Positions 61,297 to 64,000 of a stretch of DNA of 64,000 nucleotides are shown piece after piece. Numbering within the stretch: position 1 is the first letter of the stretch; every line of letters begins with the position of its first letter. The notes beneath the pieces are model-generated. The model did not search any database, was not told where the DNA came from, and saw only the letters and a list, made by a program, of their open reading frames with translations. Source of the DNA: Rhodovulum sp. P5 (GTDB taxonomy: Bacteria; Pseudomonadota; Alphaproteobacteria; Rhodobacterales; Rhodobacteraceae). Position numbers and translations under genes: made by a program. The stretch is from contig NZ_CP015039.1 of NCBI RefSeq assembly GCF_002079305.1, forward strand, positions 1,447,501 through 1,511,500, written 5' to 3'.

Positions 61297-62175
61297 ATGC
61301 CCGACAAGACCCGACTGAACCTGTCTGCCGGGCTGGCCTCGGTGGCGACCGCCCTTGTGCTGGTGGGGCTGAAGCTCTGGGCGCTGGGGTCGACGCAGTC
61401 GCTTTCAGTTGCGGCCTCGCTTGCCGACAGCGCGCTTGACCTGATGATGTCGCTGGGTGCGCTGGCCGCGATCTTCTATGCCGCTCGCCCACCCGATGAC
61501 GACCACGCCTTCGGCCATTCCTCGGCCGAGGATCTGGCCGCGCTGGGACAGGCCGTGTTCATTCTGGCCTCTGCCACGGTCATTGGCGTGGCCGCGCTCT
61601 TGCGTTTGATCTCGTCAGAGGTCGCCCCCCTGTCGGCAGAGGGGCGCGGCATGATCGCAATGGGCCTGTCGATCCTGCTGACCCTCGGCCTGGTGCTTTG
61701 GCAACGCCGTGTGGCCGCGCGCACCGGCAGCCGGGTCGTTCAGGCCGATGCGCTGCACTATCTGGGCGACCTGATCCCCAATCTCGGGGCGATCGTCGCG
61801 CTCTGGGCCTCGGCGGAATTCGGGCTGGCACGGCTTGATGCGGTCATCGCGCTGGCCGCAGCGGGCATGCTGGCCGTGGGTGCCCTCGGCATCGGGCGGG
61901 GGGCGTGGGATGCGCTGATGGACCGGGCCGCAGAGCCGGAGGTGATCGCCCGGATCGAAGAGCTTGCCCGGACCTGCGCAGGGGTCCACGGCTTCCACGA
62001 CCTCAAGACCCGGCGGGCAGGCACGCGGCTGTTCGTGAACCTGCATATCGAACTGGACGGCACCCAAAGCCTGAACGATGCCCACACCATCGGCGCGACG
62101 CTCAAGCACAATATCCTGTCGGACTATCCCGGTGCCGATGTGATCATCCATTTCGACCCTGTCCGGGACGGATAA
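61297..62175 (+). CDS. Cation diffusion facilitator (FieF-like)
   Basis: A 292-residue CDF transporter: LSVAASLADSALDLMMSLGALAAIFYAARPPDDDHAFGHSSAEDLAAL with helix-2 metal site residues, and RVVQADALHYLGDLIPNLGAIVALW in helix 5. It differs from the DmeF-like CDF: no His-rich loop. Zn2+ or Fe2+ are likely substrates. Confidence 0.9.
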   Translation: MPDKTRLNLSAGLASVATALVLVGLKLWALGSTQSLSVAASLADSALDLMMSLGALAAIFYAARPPDDDHAFGHSSAEDLAALGQAVFILASATVIGVAALLRLISSEVAPLSAEGRGMIAMGLSILLTLGLVLWQRRVAARTGSRVVQADALHYLGDLIPNLGAIVALWASAEFGLARLDAVIALAAAGMLAVGALGIGRGAWDALMDRAAEPEVIARIEELARTCAGVHGFHDLKTRRAGTRLFVNLHIELDGTQSLNDAHTIGATLKHNILSDYPGADVIIHFDPVRDG

Positions 62176-62179
62176 CAGC

Positions 62180-63235
62180 CTACCCGGCCGCCCGCGCGCG
62201 ACCGCTGCAAACGGTGCAATCCGCGCGCGGTTTCAAGGCGATCTGCCGGGTTTCGCCGTAGAGCGCATCATAGATCAGCAACCGGCCCTTCAACGTCTCG
62301 CCCGCCCCGGTGAGGAGCTTGACCGCCTCAACCGCCATCATCGCACCGACCACCCCCGGAAGCGGGCCGACCACCCCAGCCTCGGAACAGGACGGGGCAA
62401 GGCCGTCGGCCGGAACCGTGGGGAAGACGCATTCGTAGCAGGGCGTGCCCGCGGCCGGGTGGTAAAGGCTGATCTGCCCCTCCCACTGGGTAATGGCCGC
62501 GGCAATCAGCGGCTTGCGCTGCTCCGCCGCCACGCGATTGGCCAGGTACCGCGTCTTGAAATTGTCCGACCCGTCTAGGATCAGGTCGTAGTCTTCGAAC
62601 AAGGGCGCGGCGTTGTCCTCGGTCAGCCGCCGCTTGTAGGTGCGCACCTCGATAAAGGGGTTTTGCGCCTTCAGCGCCGCCTGCGCGGAAAACACCTTGG
62701 GCATGCCGATCCGCTCATCCGTATGCAGGACCTGCCGCTGAAGATTGGAATTGTCGACGCTGTCATGGTCGATCACCCCCAACGTGCCCACGCCCGCCGC
62801 CCCCAGATACATCAGCGCCGGCGAGCCCAGCCCCCCGGCCCCGATCACCAGAACCTTTGCATCCTTCAGCTTGCGCTGCCCCGGCCCGCCGATTTCCCGC
62901 AGCACGATATGGCGCGCGTATCGGTCCAGTTCCGCGGGACGAAACGCCCCGGTCTTCTCGGCCGGATCGACGCCGAGTTCCGCCGCCCGGCGCTTGATGG
63001 CCCCGAGAACGACCCGGTAGCCCGCGATCATCGCCGCGATCACACCAAGCGAGAACCACCCTTCGGGCGTGCCGCCGATGGTCTGGCGCAGGGCGTGCCC
63101 CTCCGGCATCAGCATCTGCACGACCAGAACGCCCAGATACAGCCCCCCGATCATCCCCCACCGGGCCCGATAGGGGGCCCGCAACAGCGCCCCCGCGGCC
63201 CAAAGGAGCAGCGCAATCCCGAAGACCAGCCCCAT
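62180..63235 (-). CDS. moeB: MoeB/ThiF-type adenylyltransferase with membrane segment
   Basis: A 351-residue protein. The first about 85 residues are two or three hydrophobic helices; then RYARHIVLREIGGPGQRKLKDAKVLVIGAGGLGSPALMYLGAAGVGTLGVID is the ThiF/MoeB nucleotide-binding core, with CYECVFP and CTVCSG as zinc Cys pairs. It adenylates a small ubiquitin-like carrier such as MoaD. TGATG overlap with dut. Confidence 0.9.
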   Translation of the reverse strand: MGLVFGIALLLWAAGALLRAPYRARWGMIGGLYLGVLVVQMLMPEGHALRQTIGGTPEGWFSLGVIAAMIAGYRVVLGAIKRRAAELGVDPAEKTGAFRPAELDRYARHIVLREIGGPGQRKLKDAKVLVIGAGGLGSPALMYLGAAGVGTLGVIDHDSVDNSNLQRQVLHTDERIGMPKVFSAQAALKAQNPFIEVRTYKRRLTEDNAAPLFEDYDLILDGSDNFKTRYLANRVAAEQRKPLIAAAITQWEGQISLYHPAAGTPCYECVFPTVPADGLAPSCSEAGVVGPLPGVVGAMMAVEAVKLLTGAGETLKGRLLIYDALYGETRQIALKPRADCTVCSGRARAAG

Positions 63236-63702
63236 CAGCCGCGCCCCGTCGAACCGAAGCCGCCAGCGCCGCGCGCCGTGTCGTCCAGGCTATCGACAAC
63301 CGCAAAGTTCGCCTGCACCACGGGGGCCACGATCATCTGCGCGATCCGGTCGCCATGATGAATCGTGTAGGGCTCTGCCCCGAGGTTCACCAGAAGCACG
63401 CCAAGCGGGCCGCGATAGTCGCTGTCGATGGTACCGGGGGTATTGGGCAGCGTGATGCCGTGTTTCAGCGCGAGGCCGGAGCGCGGGCGGATCTGCACCT
63501 CGAACCCCGGCGGAAACGCCATGCGAATGCCGGTCGGCGCGATCCGCCGTTCCATCGGTTGCAGGGTGAACCCCTCGGCCCGGATATCTATTGGCAGATT
63601 GGCCCGGATGTCGGCCCCGGCGGCGCCCGCCGTCTGATAGGCGGGCAAGGGCACGGTTTGATCCGCCCAATCCTCCCACAGGATTTGTAGAACAGGTGTC
63701 AT
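63235..63702 (-). CDS. dut: dUTP diphosphatase
   Basis: A 155-residue trimeric dUTPase: [61 protein letters not shown] and a C-terminal GAGGFGSTG, all five family motifs. It overlaps coaBC by 4 bp. Confidence 0.96.
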   Translation of the reverse strand: MTPVLQILWEDWADQTVPLPAYQTAGAAGADIRANLPIDIRAEGFTLQPMERRIAPTGIRMAFPPGFEVQIRPRSGLALKHGITLPNTPGTIDSDYRGPLGVLLVNLGAEPYTIHHGDRIAQMIVAPVVQANFAVVDSLDDTARGAGGFGSTGRG

Positions 63703-64000
63703 GCCAGCGCCTCGGCAATCCGCGCGGCCAGCCGTTCGGCGACCTCAGTCTTGGACAGGCGCGGCCATGTCTCGGCCCCTTCGGCGGTGATCAGCATCAC
63801 CTCGTTTTCGGTGCCGCCCATGATACCAGTGGCCGGCGAGACATCGTTCGCGACGATCCAGTCGCACCCTTTGCGCGCGCGCTTGGCCGTGGCATGGGCC
63901 GCGACATCCTCGGTTTCCGCGGCGAAGCCCACGACCAAAGGCGGGCGCCCCGCAGCCATCTGCGAAACCGTGGCCAGAATGTCCGGGTTCTCGGCAAATT
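63699..64000 (-). CDS. coaBC: Phosphopantothenoylcysteine decarboxylase/phosphopantothenate-cysteine ligase, C-terminal part
   Basis: The last about 100 residues of CoaBC, cut by the window edge: [36 protein letters not shown] is the phosphopantothenate-binding segment of the CoaB domain, with NEVMLIT and the AERLAARI end. The rest lies outside. It starts the coaBC-dut-moeB group. Confidence 0.92.
   Translation of the reverse strand, partial: FAENPDILATVSQMAAGRPPLVVGFAAETEDVAAHATAKRARKGCDWIVANDVSPATGIMGGTENEVMLITAEGAETWPRLSKTEVAERLAARIAEALA

Overview
The window is high-GC DNA from an alphaproteobacterium, most likely a member of Rhodobacterales (Paracoccaceae/Roseobacteraceae). The lineage call rests on the family mix: an SHP/DHC/cytochrome b561 cluster, a hisS-hisZ-hisG block with short-form HisG, DUF1289, DUF1489 and DUF938 proteins, a Hint-domain protein, class II ribonucleotide reductase, an MoeB with an N-terminal membrane segment, and a perfect FNR-type box in front of feo. 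No rRNA, tRNA or CRISPR array was found.

Layout. 0-7 kb: DUF1289 protein, a frameshifted TauE/SafE permease, dusA, an AraC-type regulator, an NmrA-like reductase with a DUF4345 membrane protein, a small P-loop kinase, and a lipoate-ligase/DUF116 fusion. 7-12 kb: periplasmic proteins, namely a small cytochrome c, a diheme cytochrome and a PhoX-like phosphatase with a Pho box. 12-17.8 kb: an electron-transfer and regulation cluster (two-component pair, PepSY and EF-hand proteins, two cytochrome b561 proteins, one fused to a diheme cytochrome, SHP and DHC). A direct-repeat operator recurs at three promoters there. 17.9-27.9 kb: metal homeostasis, with a P1B-type ATPase, ArsR regulator, permease and redox protein, copper-linked proteins with a CueR-type promoter, a DmeF-like exporter, and feoAABC under an FNR box.

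28.6-38.4 kb: a cytoplasmic chemoreceptor followed by a GAK system. It has a CofD-like protein, Nudix hydrolase, PhoU-like/APH-like fusion, GAK ATP-grasp, HprK-related kinase, histidine phosphatase, metallophosphoesterase and amphi-Trp protein. Decayed IS3-type transposase ends lie on both sides. To my knowledge the GAK families are defined only by co-occurrence, so this is the best candidate for an undescribed system in the window.

38.7-64 kb: mostly housekeeping genes. These are nrdJ, hisS/hisZ/hisG, slyX, dnaE (frameshifted at a C run), a BMP-type nucleoside ABC transporter operon, a CBS protein, a DUF938 methyltransferase, an AhpD-like protein, Hint and EF-hand proteins, a GT39-like glycosyltransferase, a 2-hydroxyacid dehydrogenase, an SH3 protein, a second CDF transporter, a moeB-like gene, dut and the end of coaBC. 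The two frameshifts (tauE-like and dnaE) both sit in G/C homopolymers, and dnaE is normally essential, so sequencing error is the simplest explanation for both.
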